Positions 1 through 11,900 of a stretch of 64,000 nucleotides of DNA are shown here, piece by piece (within the stretch, counting starts at the first letter, position 1; each line of letters begins with the position of its first letter). The notes under the pieces were generated by a model. That model did no database searches and was not told the origin of the DNA. It saw nothing but the letters and a program-made list of their open reading frames with translations. The DNA lies in contig CM066292.1 of NCBI GenBank assembly GCA_033816765.1, forward strand, positions 1,240,001 through 1,304,000. The letters are read 5' to 3'. The stretch comes from Nothopassalora personata. Its lineage: Eukaryota > Ascomycota > Dothideomycetes > Mycosphaerellales > Mycosphaerellaceae. A program made the translations under genes and the position numbers.

Positions 1-69
1 GGCGTAAGAAATATAGCACCTCTACTAAAGGAGGGAGATAAGGTCTATCTCCTTATAGAAAACTTAAGA

Positions 70-1020
70 TTAATTAATTATTCTATTAACGTACTTTATA
101 AGTCTAAGACTATGTAATACGGCTTAATACTAACAACTACATTTAAATATAAAGAGAAAAGCCCTACGTACTCGGACGTAAAAACTCTTTAAAAGTAGGA
201 ATTTGCACGAGAAAGGTTAAATATATTACTATAGTAGTACGCTATGTCCCGGTAATCTTGTTTCGTTTTGCGTTATCTCGTTACCTAGGATAGAATAACG
301 AACTTACGCCCGTGTTTCTTATTCTTTACCGCGCCGGATAATCCCGTCTTACGTACTCTAAGTTAAAATCAAAAGAGAGAGAGAGAGAGGTAGTACCTTA
401 AATAGCCCGTACCTCTATTCTTTAACTATCTCGTAACGGGACCTAAGGTTTTAGTTCCTCGTAGGCCCGTAGTACCTAGATCTATAATTACCGTACTTTA
501 TAGCTTCTCTTAGTTCTAGCTATACTAAGTAGTAGTTTACGCGGTTAACTACCTCTCTTAGTTCCTATAAGCCTAGGTACTTCGATAGTCGTCGTTATCT
601 AATAAGAGAGTCTACCTTATTCTCCCTCCTTTCGTACGGTATTAAGTATCTTCGTTAATAGGTATCCGGGCGTGTTCTTGCTTTTCCTCTCTTCTATTCT
701 CTTCTTTATATTGTAGTAAAGGTATTTATTACGTTGTAGGCTTTAAAATAGGCGTTACTTATCGAGTGTATCTTCTACTAACCTAGTTACTTTAGGTCGG
801 GTCTAAGAGAGCGTTCGAGGGTATTTTAAGCGGGAGTTTTCGAGAGGGAGTTTCCGGGAGGGAGTTTTCGGGAGGGAGTTTTTAGGAGGGAGTTTTCGGA
901 AGGGAGTTTTTAAGAGGGAGTTTTCGAGAGGTTTTTAAGAGGGAGAGTCTTAGTTTCTCTTTGTCGTAACAAAGGTACTTACGTCGTCCGCCGCGTAAAG
1001 GCGCTCTCCGTAGGACGACT
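70..1020 (-). mobile_element. SLE copy 1 (short LINE-dependent element, 951 bp)
   Basis: It runs on the minus strand, with its microsatellite tail (ttaattaatta) at 70 and its 5' end at 1020 (complement of taggacgact). Target duplication agaaaMcttaaga is at 57-69 and 1021-1033, with one RIP-type difference. The body is RIP-mutated. It carries an internal tandem array (about 820-950) of units like ggagttttcgagag, expanded compared with the other copies. No coding potential is evident. The long target duplication and tail repeat indicate target-primed reverse transcription rather than LTR or DNA transposition. Confidence 0.8.
820..950. repeat. Tandem array of ggagtttt-type units inside SLE copy 1
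   Basis: About seven imperfect units of 15-18 bp, each built on gggagttttcgagag, lie head to tail. SLE copies at 3594, 44554 and 61612 have only one or two units at the same place. The array is therefore a copy-specific expansion. Confidence 0.75.
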
Positions 1021-2052
1021 AGAAACCTTAAGAATAAGGAGAAAGACTAAGAAACTAGATTACGTTACAGTTAGACTATTTTTATTAATAAAGTTATAGG
1101 ACTAGTTAACTACTAACTACAACTACTAACCAATATAAAAATCGATCTAGTATTCTACATTTCTAAGTTAGAACTAGTAGACGCTAAAACACCTTACTAA
1201 GGGAGCTTCTGTTTTAAGCCGGAAGTAGAGAATAAATTTAAAGTCGAAAAGATTATAGATAAGAAAGGTTAGTAATACCTTATTAAGTAGAAGAGATATA
1301 ACATATTAGAAAATACCTAGGAGTTAGAAAAGAACCTATAAAACTATCAGTAAAAGATCTAGGAATATAGAAAATAAACGTACCTATCCGCTAGAAGGAC
1401 TAGAATCTAAAGAAGCCGCCGTAGCCTCTTCTAAAGTTAGATATAACTAGAGAGTATTATCTAGAATTAAGGAAAGCTCTTCCTATAAGGGAATTAACAT
1501 CTAGAAGACATTATCTAATTCCTCTAAACTCCCCTCTAGAACGAGAAGGTATAATAAAGGCGTAGATAAGGCTTTAATACCCGTATTAGAAAGACTCTAG
1601 AGATCTTTAAAGTCTTTTACTATCGCCTTCTCCTTCCGATCCTTAGTAACGCAAAGTTATTTTCGAAGACGATGCACTTTTAACATTACCTTAGTTACCT
1701 TCTCTTTAGCTTCGTTAAGCCTACGCTTTAATTTTCGACGCTAATTACGGAGCCTTTCCTCCTTAGTCTAAGTAACGGTAAAGTTATACTTAATACCTTT
1801 CCGGATATATTCTAAATAACACCTTAATTATATATATACTATATAACGTAGACATTTCTTTCCCTTAAGTACTTAGGCCTTTTAATAACTAGAATAGGGG
1901 GGCGGTATTTTGCAACCTTTAGACTCGATACCTAGCGCTTAACGCTTATAACGCTCCTAGCGGGCTAGCTATTCGCCGCTTATAATTAGGAGAAGGAGGA
2001 GACGTATAGAAGTAAGAAACCTTAGGACAAGTTTTAGTAGGAAGGGGGGTAG

Positions 2053-2508
2053 TATTACGGTTTAAGCTAGAGGACTATATAAAGATAGGGTATAAGAAGA
2101 ATCTAAAGAATAAGGAGTAATTGCTAAAGGAAGAAAGGGTCTATAAGCTAGATTACGTATATAACTATAGGTATTACGTATAGTTATAGACGACTATAGT
2201 AGTAGTATATAGTTAACTACGACTATATAACTAGATTACTAGACGTATAGACGTCTAGTTAGACGCTATAAGCTAGTCGAAGGATCTCCTTTATATTTCG
2301 GAACGTTAAAAACCCTTATAGCTCGAGGCGTTTAACTTACTATTTAATCTTACTATTTAGAATATAACCTTATCCGCTTACGACCTCTCTTTTACTTTAC
2401 TACGCTCTCCCTCCTATTCCTACTTAACGAGATAAAATCTCGATCGAACGAAGGTTACCTAATTCGTTAGCTAACTTAGTAAGATTATAGGTTTACCTAA
2501 ATCTAATA
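2053..2508 (+). repeat. Gypsy-A A0 3' LTR (456 bp)
   Basis: It starts with tattacgg (RIP form of tgttacgg) just after the purine-rich tract ggaaggggggtag. It ends in cctaaatctaata, the RIP form of the aaacctaaca end seen in A1. The central part matches the A1 LTR (gatctcctttatattt, then gcgtttaacttactattta). Confidence 0.75.
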
Positions 2509-2565
2509 GTACTACGTAGACTAAGGATAGGTATAGAGCGGGCGGCTACTAGGTGTAGTACGCGC

Positions 2566-3431
2566 TTACTCCTTATTCTCCTTATTATTATCCTTATTAT
2601 ACTCGCCGCGTATAGCGGCCGGTAAGAAACCTCGGTTAGTAGTAGTAGTATTAATATTCTTAGCCTATAAAAACTATAACTACGGGTAGTATAGGACGCG
2701 TATATAATGTATAGCCTACTTATAGTACGGCCGAGCTCGAATAGCCTATTAAGGGCCCTATTCTACTCTTACTATAGAACTCTAGCCGTATTAGTAGCGG
2801 TATAGGAGGGGGTAGTAGTAGAGACGCCGGCGGGGGGTACGCGCGTCTTACTAAGACGCTTATACTTCTAGGTACTATATTACCTTTTACCCTAGGAGGA
2901 GGTTAGCCGAGTTATATAAGGAGTAATAGTACTATATACGCGGCGAGCGTACGGAGCGTACGCGAGGTATAGTGCTTATACTAAGGATTTACTTACTAAT
3001 ATTAGTATAGAGGCGGCGCTACTTATTAAGGGCTTCTTACTTCTCCTTAGTAGGAGGGTTACTAAGCTACTAGATAAGCTTATTACGCTATACGCGCGCG
3101 GTACGTAGGGGAGCTACTAGCGTAGTAATAGCGGTACTAGTATTACTCTTATACTTATATTAGCTAACCCGGTAGCGCCTATAGTTTTTAAGTAACTCGC
3201 CGGTAGTAATACAATTATATGTATCGAGCTCGTCTAGTATATAGTTAGTAAGCGTATCGTAAGCGGCGAGCGTAGAGAATCCTTACTACGTATAAAGTAA
3301 AGGAGGTAGTATAGTTATATCTTAATATCTATACTGAGGTAGTTAGCTAGTAATAATTTTAGGATCTACGGCCCTAATACGCTAAACTTACGCTTCGTAG
3401 GCGTGTCTAGTATACCTAGCGCGCTAGACAT
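2566..3431 (-). pseudogene. Gypsy-B antisense accessory ORF, B3 copy, degraded
   Basis: On the minus strand a start codon at 3431-3429 opens MSSALGILDTPTKRKFSVLG. Further on a second frame carries the conserved end (FLQAKNINTTTTNRGF ... IRGEYNKDNNKE), with the stop at 2568-2566. The same start and same C-terminus occur in B1 (52875-53746) and B2 (56298-57169), with a similar spacing of 866-872 bp. TAG codons inside fit former TGG or CAG. The join between the two frames may be an intron or a frameshift. I do not recognise the product. It lies opposite to gag-pol in the 3' region of the element. Confidence 0.55.
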
Positions 3432-3593
3432 CTATAGTAGTACTAGTATTAGTATTAGTAGGTCTAGTATATTACGTACTAGGCCCTCCTAATAGAGTTA
3501 GTCTTAGATAGCTTCTACTAAAGCTATAGTAGTAGTAGTTACTAGCGGTACGTAGGCGAGGAGCGAGCAATGAACTAGTAAGTTAGTAGTAGT

Positions 3594-4458
3594 TTAATTA
3601 ATTAATTAATTATTCTATTAAAGTACTCTATAAGTCTAAGACTATATAATACGGGTCGTTACTAACGACTAAATTCAAATATAAAGAGAAAAGCCCTACG
3701 TACCTAGATATAAAAACTCTTTAAAAGGAGAGATTCGTAAGATAGATGTTAAATATATTATTACGGTAGTACGCCGCGCCCTAATAGTCGTGTTTTATAG
3801 TTATAGTTACGTTATATTACCGCCCGAGGTAGACGGTAAATTACGCCCGTGTTTCTTACGTCCGTGTTTCTTATCCTTTACCGCGCCGGATAATCCCGTC
3901 TTACGTACTCTAAGTTAAAATTAAGAGAGAGAGGGAGAGGTAGTATCTCGAATAGCCCGTACCTCTATCGAAAGTCTTCGACTATCTCGTACGTACGGGG
4001 TACGAGGTTTTAGTTTCTCCTAGGCCCGTAGTACCTAGACCTATAATCGACGTAGTTTATAGCCTCTCTTAGTTCTAGCTATACTAAGTAGTAGTTTACG
4101 CGGTTTACTACCTCTCTTAGTTCCTATAAACCTAGGTACTTTAATAGCCGTCGTTATCCGGAGAGAGAGTCTACTGTATTCTCCCTCCTTTCGTACAGTA
4201 TCGAGTATCTTCGTTAATTCGTATCTAGGCGTATCCTCGCTTCTCCTCTCTTCTATTCTCTTCTTTATGTTGTAGTAAAGGTATTTGTTACGTTATAGGC
4301 TTTAAAACAGGCGTTACTTATTAAGCATTTCTTCTATTTTTTAATAAAAAACGTCGCGTTTCGAGAGGGAGTTTTAAGAGAGAGAGTCTTAATTTCTCTT
4401 CGCCGTAATAAAGATACTTACGTCGTCCGCCGCGTAAAGGCGCTTACCGTAGGACGAT
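3594..4458 (-). mobile_element. SLE copy 2 (865 bp)
   Basis: Tail (ttaattaattaattaatta) at 3594 and 5' end at 4458 on the minus strand. A perfect 13-bp target duplication agttagtagtagt lies at 3581-3593 and 4459-4471. Moderately to heavily RIP-mutated. It belongs to the long subclass, sharing a middle region (about 3880-4300) with copies at 70, 44554 and 61612. Confidence 0.85.
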
Positions 4459-4729
4459 AGTTAGTAGTAGTACTAGTACGGTACGTTATAATAACGTAGT
4501 ATAAGTAAGAAAGGAAAAGGGAGAAAAGAGTATACTTTTTAAACCCTTAAGTAGGCCTTAGTTAACCTAGTAACTATAACTTTAACCTCTTATACCCTAA
4601 TAACGACACCTATACAATATATAGGTAAACCGTATAGTACTAGAATTAGCGAGAAGTAGATAGAACTACTATATAGAAACCTCCTAAAGCCGCGAGCTAA
4701 GGGTAACTTATACTAGAAGGGGAGGTATT

Positions 4730-4902
4730 TATAAGGGTAGCCTATAGCTAATCCTTATATATAATATACAGCTAGGTCCGGTTTAGTAAGCCGCACGTAA
4801 CGTATATATGTACACTAAGCGACGCGTATAGCGTCTATAGAAGAAGGTAAGGTTTAGTTTATCTACAATTAGAAGATTATAGGCGTACTATATATTACGA
4901 CA
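4730..4902 (+). repeat. Gypsy-B B3 3' LTR
   Basis: It starts tataagggtagcctatag (RIP form of tgtaagggcag) after the purine tract agaaggggaggta, and ends ...attacgaca. A further ~18 bp resembling tccccttatagtcctta follows in all Gypsy-B LTR copies, so the true LTR may end nearer 4920. Confidence 0.75.
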
Positions 4903-4920
4903 TTTTCTCATAGTTCTTGT

Positions 4921-5164
4921 ACTTACTCTAATAAAAGTCTAATAATTTAAGCTAATAGCTAGATCCAAACTAGAGTTACCTATAGCTAGAATTTATATAG
5001 AGTTCTAAAAACCTAAGGTTAGGTTTTAGTTAAAGTATTAGTAAACTTATTCTACTTTTAGAAGTTTTAATTACCCTAGGGCTTTTCTACTACTAGTAAA
5101 AAGAAATAGTAGGGTACTCTATCTAGAATATATAGTCTAAGACTTTAATAGTATATAAATAAAA
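4921..5164. other. Unassigned RIP-degraded sequence
   Basis: I see no similarity to the other elements in the window and no coherent reading frame here. It separates the B3 LTR from a Copia relic. Confidence 0.4.
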
Positions 5165-5470
5165 ACAATTTTTTAGTATAGAAAGAGGAGACTAAGTAAG
5201 AAATAGCATTTAATATTAAATAAGAGGATTTATTAGTACTATAACTACTAAAGTAAGTCTATAGTTCTAAACTAGATAGGTATAGTATACTAAAGAGCTA
5301 TAAGACTTAGTAATATAATATAGATAATCTTTAGAGTATATATTTAGATATATATACTACTATACTACTAGTAAGTATATTATACCTCTACTAAACTATA
5401 GCTATAAACCCTTATAATAAGGCTAAATAATTAAATATAGTAGTTACCTTATAATTACTTTACTTAATAG
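5165..5470 (+). pseudogene. Copia reverse transcriptase relic
   Basis: About 300 bp align with Copia-E at 25475-25735, including the block tatagtatactaaagagct, the block tttagatatata, and the final gctaaataattaaatatagta. The corresponding protein region in Ty1/Copia pol is the N-terminal part of the RT, ahead of its first catalytic aspartate. Both ends are ragged and no LTR is attached, so it is a fragment of an older insertion. It is more decayed than Copia-E. Confidence 0.6.
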
Positions 5471-5574
5471 AACTAATATAATAACTATTAAGATATAATA
5501 GTAGTTATTCTAGGCTTACTAAATCTTGAGTTAAATTAATTTATCTATTATAGTTACCTTTACTTTAGGCTTAC

Positions 5575-5970
5575 CTAACCTAGAGTTATAAAAACCTTTA
5601 GATCTATCTAACTTAAAGTTTATAAGACTCTAGGTAGATCTAACTTAAAGTCTCTACTAGGTATGATTAAATTAGAGCTTATAAGACTCTAGGTATTAAA
5701 CTTAGAATTTATAAGATTCTAGGTATTTAACTTAGAGCCTATAAGACCCTAGGTACATCTAATTTAGAGTTTATAAGACCCTAGGTATATCTAACGTAGA
5801 GTCTCTACTAGGTTTATTTAACTTGGAGTTTATAAGACCCTAGGTATTGAACTTAGAATTTTATAAGAATCATAATATCTAACTTAGAGCATATAAGACT
5901 CTAAGTATATCTAACTAAGAGCTAATAAGGCTCTAGGTATATTTAACTTTAAGCTTATAAGAATCTTGCT
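5575..5970. repeat. Minisatellite, ~30-bp units, about a dozen copies
   Basis: Imperfect head-to-tail units with consensus near ctaacttagagtttataaga followed by ccctaggtatat. Units vary between about 26 and 34 bp, and some carry the variant tctctactaggt. Differences are mostly C/T and G/A transitions, so RIP or decay followed the expansion. It lies outside any recognisable element. Confidence 0.85.
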
Positions 5971-6204
5971 ACTATCAAACAATTAAAAAACGCCCGAAAT
6001 ATATAGAAATAAGAGATCTAAGACTATAAGAATGGAAGAGTAAGAAATATCATAAATATATTACTTAAATAATAATAGCGCTATCTAGAGGATAGATAGG
6101 TAATATATTAAGAGGCTCTCTAGTTAGAGCCTAGAGAGGTAAATTGCTTTCTTAATCTCCCTCTTAAGATAACTCTAGTATTAAGAAGCTACTCTTAAGA
6201 TAAG
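5971..6204. other. Unassigned sequence left of Gypsy-A2
   Basis: No recognisable gene. A short inverted repeat is present around 6108-6140 (aggctctctagttagagcct). It may be degraded Gypsy-A gag or flanking sequence, but it does not align clearly with A1. Confidence 0.35.
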
Positions 6205-7150
6205 GAGTAGGTTTAGATAGAGGCCTTAAGATATAGAGTACGACGTTTTATATATAAATAAGGACAAGGATTAACTCCCTAGAGATAACTAGCTAAAGGG
6301 AATTATATAATATAGAAAGGCTTATATATTATAAGAAGTAGTAGGAGAAAGGAGTCTTCTAAATATAAGTAATTATTACTAGTTATAGAATTAAGTTATT
6401 ATTAATTCTAGAGTAAGTAGGAAATTTATCTCCGAAATATTAAATAAGGGCTAAAGGGATTCTAACCTTAAAGAAAGATGAACGGATATAAATTAATTAC
6501 GATAGACGGATAATCCTTATATAATATAGAGTAAGAGACGATACTACTACTAATAGTAATCTAACAGTACTACGGGAAATTATCTTAGATATTACTAATA
6601 TAGCTAGTTATAACCTTATACTAGGTATATCTTAGTTATAAAAGTATAACCTTATAGAGAACTAGAAGAGACGAGTACTTATATTTAGGGAATATAATTA
6701 CGTTATGAATATTTAACCTACGTAGTAGTAGAATTTACTATATAAGGTAAGGAAATAGCTAAATAAGATATAGCTTACGCTAAATAGAAGGATAGAAGAA
6801 CTATCTTTAACTAGAATAGATATTAGCATAGGGCCGCCGGGCTATGAAATTACTAGTAGTAATAGAAGTAACGTACTATAAAAGAATACTAATATCTTAG
6901 AGTCAATTATTCCTAAGGAGTATCGTAAGTAGTCCTAACTCTTTAAAGAGAAGAGAGGTAAAGACGCCCTTCCTAAGTACTACCTATAGGATTATAAGAT
7001 TAATATTTAGCTAGAGAAACAGCCTCTATAGGGACCCCTATATTAAATGTCTAAGAAAGAGCTATAGATCCTACGAGAATAGCTAAAGGAGAAGCTAGCT
7101 AAAGGATAGATAAGAAGATTTAACTTAAGCGTAGGAACTCTATATATATT
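6205..7150 (+). pseudogene. Gypsy-A2 pol piece 1: protease and start of RT
   Basis: It aligns with A1 17870-18810. The retropepsin region corresponds to about 6400-6720, where the catalytic DSGA-type motif is degraded. A linker with VGPPGY-like sequence follows at about 6830, then the start of RT. The protease would cut the Gag-Pol polyprotein. Multiple TAG/TAA stops of RIP type are present. The piece ends at the LINE-1 insertion, whose 12-bp target duplication is at 7151-7162 and 12970-12981. Confidence 0.7.
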
Positions 7151-7849
7151 TGTTCTAAAAGTATATACCTTCCTTAAACTACGAATACGGACCATCCTAT
7201 CGCGAAACATACTATATTCGAAAGTCCTTATCGAGAGCATTCTAATAATCTATAAAGTAGGCTACTACTTCTAAAACTAAGAGAGTTCTACCTTATTTAA
7301 TTTAGAGTACTAAAGACCTCTTCTCCTAACTTTATAGCCCCGGCTACAGCCGGCTTCCCCTTCCGGTTTAGCGCTCCCGAGCGCCGAAACTTAAATACCT
7401 TTTACTATAATAATATACTTTATCTTATATTACTCTATATTAGGTTAACCTACAGCCCTAAATAGGCATAGCGCGAGGAGAACCGAAGGGTCGAAAGGGT
7501 CTATAGGCTTATACTATACCTAGTAGAAGAAGTAGGGCACTAGTTATAGAACTAGGGGCTAAGGCTTAAGTCTACTTTATTCTACTAGAATAGTACCCCC
7601 TAGAACACTCTACGACACCTAAGGGAAGCTTCCTACCCTACGAAAAAGGCGTACGTTACCGTAGGCCCGCGTACTTAAGAGTTAAGAGCTACTCTCCTCT
7701 ATAGTATACCTTCTTCTACTTAGTAGTAAGAAGAGTGCCCTAATATCGCTATTAGGCTAGGACCCGAACGCGATTAGAAATAGGGTAATTAGGTAGCTCT
7801 CTTAGCGTAAGGCTACTACGAGTCTCTTTTCTATACTAAATTGCTACTA

Positions 7850-8960
7850 AAAATAGATAAAATAGACAAAGAATCTATCTTTAATCCCGTAGGGAATAAA
7901 GACTAACTCTCCGGCCCTTCTACGCTAACCTAGTAACCTTCGAGTATCTTCTTTAATACGAACGAAGCGAATAGGATTATATAAAGGAAATTTATTCTCT
8001 TAATCGGCGTAAAAAGGCCTAACCCCTTCGTTAAGACCGTATCGGATACATCGCCGCTAAAACGCTATAAAGTAGTATAAACGTCCTAATCTAACGCCTT
8101 AGAGGCCGAATCTAAGCTTAACGAGAACTACTAATTACTTATTAACGCCGCCTCTCTAGTAAAGAATAATCGGAAAAGGTAAGATAAGATCCTTAAACTC
8201 CTAGGCCTTTTAAGGGCTTTCCGCGAAGATATAGTACTCCCGATAGTAATAGTAAAGATTAAGAAGTAGGTCTACGCCCTAGAAGGGTTAGTCGCTAAGC
8301 TTACTAAGCTAGTCAATAATAGGAACGGCCCTACGGGAACCTAAAAGGGCTAAAAACTAACATTTAAAGTATCCTCTCCGGGGGCGACCCTACTATCTAG
8401 ACCTAAACTACGGTACCGTACTAAACTTTCCCCTAATTAACGCTAACCCCCTCCTAACCTAAGAAGGGCTAGAAAACTACCGAAAGAGCTAAATTTAAGA
8501 ATTGTAAAGCCTCTACTAGAAGTAGGGGTAGCTAAATTATCCTCGGGATAGAAAATAATAGTAGTACTACTCTTAACATAATTGCTACCCGTAACGCGGT
8601 TAACCGGACCTTTAAAGAAGCTAACCTATATTCCGAATACCTAATCCTTCTTAGAACTCGCCTCTCGGAAAAAGGGAATCTTATTCTTATACTATAGAAC
8701 GAGAAAGTAAAGGAAATACTTAAGAAGAACTTTACCCTAGTTAAGATAATTATCTCCGTCCTCTAAGTCCTCGAGGATGATTCTTAGTATAAAGCAGTCG
8801 TATACGGTATCGACTCTATTGCCTTTAAGGAGGACGGTCTATAAAAGGTCGCCACTGAACTTATAGCCTATTATAAAGGCTTTAAACTCATAAATACCTC
8901 TATTTAGCTTACTAGCGAAGAGTACCAACTCTCCTAAACGTAGGGATTAATGCTACTTAC
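7850..8960 (+). pseudogene. LINE-1 ORF1 (Gag-like), degraded
   Basis: With RIP stops read through, a frame gives a basic low-complexity N-terminus (KINKIDKESIFNPVGNK), a coiled-coil-like middle (LVKNNRKR...ILKLLGLLRAFREDIVLP, ALEGLVAKLTKLVNN) and a C-terminal part containing ELNLRIVKPLLEVG. Tad-type ORF1 proteins bind element RNA and form the ribonucleoprotein. I could not find the CCHC knuckle often seen in this family. The start is uncertain because no convincing ATG survives. Confidence 0.5.
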
Positions 8961-11900
8961 TTTTAAAATAAGCGGGGAAGCTACTAGAGTAAGTCAATAC
9001 GGCCTTTAGATTAGCGTAAAGTACCTAAGGGTATAAAGAGTACTATCGAGAGAAGAGAGAGAAGAAAAACAAAAGGAGAAACTAGGCTCTTCCGGATACT
9101 AGTTATACCTTTACGTATCTTCTAAGCGAACCTAAACTAGAGCGAAGTAGCTACTAAGTCTATACTCGAGTTAGTAATCCGCGAAAAGGCCGATATACTA
9201 GTAATCTAAGAGCTATAGCTTTTTATAGATAAAGAAAATAATCTACGAAGATCTATAGCTTACCTAGCCTTTACGACTATACTACCGACTAGTATAGTAA
9301 GGAATTGTAACCTCTTCTATATTAGTAGATAAATCTAAGTCGAAATAAGTCTAGTTTAAAATAGGGACCCGGATTTTTAAGTAATATCTGCGAAAGATAA
9401 GAAGGGTAATTCGATCTAAATTCTTAATATCTATAACGAAAAAGATAGCGAGAATACCTAGATAAATAAAAGAGCCCTATATTATTTTGTACTAGCTATA
9501 AATACGGTACTACTTAGTAACTTTAATATAAGACACTTATCTCAGGATTCTTACGGAAAGAATAATAGTTCAAGAGCTAAAGCTTTTATTAACTAGATTA
9601 AGGTAAATAACTTCTCTCTATAAAATACCTTAAATGTAGGAACCTTTTACTAAGTATACCTAAATAACCCGAGCGTTTTAGACCTTACCTTTATAAAAGG
9701 AAGGTCTTTAAGCTTAGAAATAAACTAGCGTACGCTAGAGACCGGATTTAACCACTTAGCGATCTCTCTAGATATTCGAGGGAGTAATACCTCCTCTCTA
9801 CCCATACCTCCTCCTAGTAATAGACTACGTTTCGATACGTCTAAAGTAGGTTAGAAAGGTTTCTTACGAGTACTAAAGGATCGTAAAGTAGATCTCGAAG
9901 GTATAGAAGACCTAGACCTACTAGCGAGTACCTTTTCCGATATTATATCTACCGCGGCTAAACTATATGTCCCTTAACTTAGGGTAGTAGCTAAGTCTAA
10001 ACCGCAGTAGACGCCGGAACTAAAAGAACTTAGAAAATAAACGTCTCGTAAACGTAGAAAGATTACTAGCCCGATAGTATCTACTATACGTATAGATAAA
10101 GTAGCGTACTTAGTCGTAAGGAATAAATACTTCCTTACTATAAAAAACGCTAAACGAGACTATTAGAATAAGTTCCTCGAAAGGATTAATCTTACGTCGG
10201 TCTAAGAGGCCTTCTCCATATAAACGTAGGAGGGAATAGTCTAATCATGACTATAAACGGATAGGATATATTTAAGGGACAATACGAGGCCTTTCGGGGC
10301 GCGCTATTCCCTTTGCTACCTCCGGATAATCCCCTAGACCCCTCGTAGGATAACTATCCTATAGGAAACTAGAAATAGGACCTAATATAACTAGAAGAAC
10401 TTTAATTAGCTTATAGTTCCTCGAAAGTAAAAGGTAAAACCCTAGGCCCGGACGGTATAATATAAGCTATAATTTACCGCGTATTTTAAGCTATCCCGGA
10501 TGCCTTTCTTAAGGTTTACAGCTCGCTATTAAACAAAGGGTACTACCCTAAGTACTAGCGAGTAGCGATTAGATTTACTGTAGTAAAACCGGGGAAATCC
10601 GACTACTCGATCTCTAAGGTATATAGGATAATAGCGCTTCTTAACTACCTAGGGAAAGTAAGCGAGAGAATACTAGCTAAAAGACTAGGTATTCTAGCTA
10701 ATACCGGCCCGCTACTTCACGACTCGTAAATAGGCGGTAGAATAAAACGTTTAGCCGTAGATATAGCCCTCCTCCTTACCGATTCTATCGAAAGGAACCG
10801 AGCTAAAGGGAAGAAAACAAGTATAGCCTTTCTAGACGTTAAAGGAGCCGTTAACTACGTAGTAAAGAACCGCCTCCTAAGAATACTAATTAAGCTACGA
10901 CTCTCCTACTCGCTTATAAGGTAGACTAAGTTATTCCTTGAAGAACGGAGTATTTAACTATCCTTTGACGGATAAATAGAAGAGACTACGGACGTCGAGA
11001 CCGGCGTACCGTAAGGTAGTCTAATCTCGCCGATTTTATTTCTTATATATAAGGGACCTATTTACGGACATTAAGGCCGTAACTCCCTTATCCTATATTA
11101 ACGATATTAGGCTACTAGTAGCTTCAACTAGCCTTAAGAAGAACGTAAAGATCCTTAAGAAAGAGGTTAAACTCTTAATAAAGAAAGGTACCGAGTAAGC
11201 GATAGAATTCGATCTCGCTAAAACCGAGCTCCTATACTTTATAAAAGGTAAAGGATACGATAGTTCAATTACCCTACTAAGCGGAGAAGTTATTAAATCC
11301 GCAACAAAAGCCGTACAATAGCTAGGAATCTAGTTTAATACCTCTCTTACCTTTAAAGAATATATTTAAATCTAAGTAACTAAAGTACTTACCTCCTTCT
11401 ATAGAATAAACCGCCTAGCGAATATAGTTAATAGGTTAAGTACTCGTTCCCTACGTATACTATACCTATCGTACGTTACTACCGTAGCTAACTACGGGGC
11501 GCCAATTTAGTAGAAATATAGGAGAGCTATTACTCCCTTAGAGGCTATATACGGAAAAGGCATTCGAAAAATCCTAGGGGTATTCCGTAGTACCCCTACT
11601 AAGCCTACTAAGAGAGAAGTAGACCTTCTTATCCCTTATATTCGTCTAGAACGCTAGGTCCTAAAGTATAGCCTAAGGCTAAAGAAGCTTCCCGAAGATA
11701 ACCTAATCGCTAAGGCCCTAAGTAGTACTATCCCTATAGTTATAAAAAGGGTAATAGAGATAGGTTACGAGCTCTTACCGCCTAAAGAAGGCTTAAAGCT
11801 CTAAGGAATCTAAAGAAGACTAGAGACCTTTAAGTCGCTTTATATAACTAACGAAGAATACCTTACTAACCTAGTAGCTAAGGCTACAAGGGACCTTTTT

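Larger units (their letters stand above)
1..1420 (+). pseudogene. Gypsy-A pol C-terminus (integrase tail and chromodomain), RIP-degraded and split
   Basis: Reading TAA/TAG as former Gln or Trp codons, 1-69 encodes the integrase C-terminal strand motif (EGDKVYLL). From 1021 the frame continues with a KVIGLVNYQL stretch, then FYISKLEL, and a chromodomain-like end (QQYLIKQK...LENTQELE). This matches A1 at 20940-21340. In Ty3/Gypsy elements the integrase joins cDNA to the genome and the C-terminal chromodomain reads heterochromatic histone marks. The split is caused by the SLE at 70-1020, whose 13-bp target duplication is 57-69 and 1021-1033. RIP stops make the gene dead. Confidence 0.8.
1..2508 (+). 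mobile_element. Gypsy-A copy A0, 3' part of a Ty3/Gypsy retrotransposon
   Basis: This is the right-hand end of a chromodomain Ty3/Gypsy element that enters from outside the window. It aligns by eye with the complete copy A1 (15171-22433): the integrase tail and chromodomain at 1-69 plus 1021-1420, a ~630-bp 3' region, a polypurine tract at about 2040-2052 and a 3' LTR at 2053-2508. It is split by an SLE at 70-1020. The sequence at 2509 onwards is internal Gypsy-B sequence (B3), so A0 was inserted into B3. The 5' half and the left target duplication lie outside the window. Confidence 0.85.
2509..4920 (+). mobile_element. Gypsy-B copy B3, 3' part only
   Basis: The sequence matches the 3' third of B1 (about 52815-54345): the non-pol region with an antisense ORF, then a short LTR at 4730-4902. 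It is interrupted by SLE copy 2 (3594-4458). Its left side is cut by the inserted A0, so the remainder of B3 should lie to the left of the window. No B3 pol is present here. Confidence 0.75.

Noticed and set aside
70..1020. SLE copies as solo LTRs of a large element
   Set aside because: They lack TG...CA ends and have 12-14 bp rather than 5 bp target duplications. They also have a variable microsatellite tail, so target-primed reverse transcription fits better.
5575..5970. Possible CRISPR-like array
   Set aside because: Units abut without unique spacers of constant length and the setting is eukaryotic. It is a minisatellite.
7043..7240. 65-codon minus-strand ORF
   Set aside because: It spans the junction of Gypsy-A2 and LINE-1 and lies opposite to pol sequence, so it is a chance frame.
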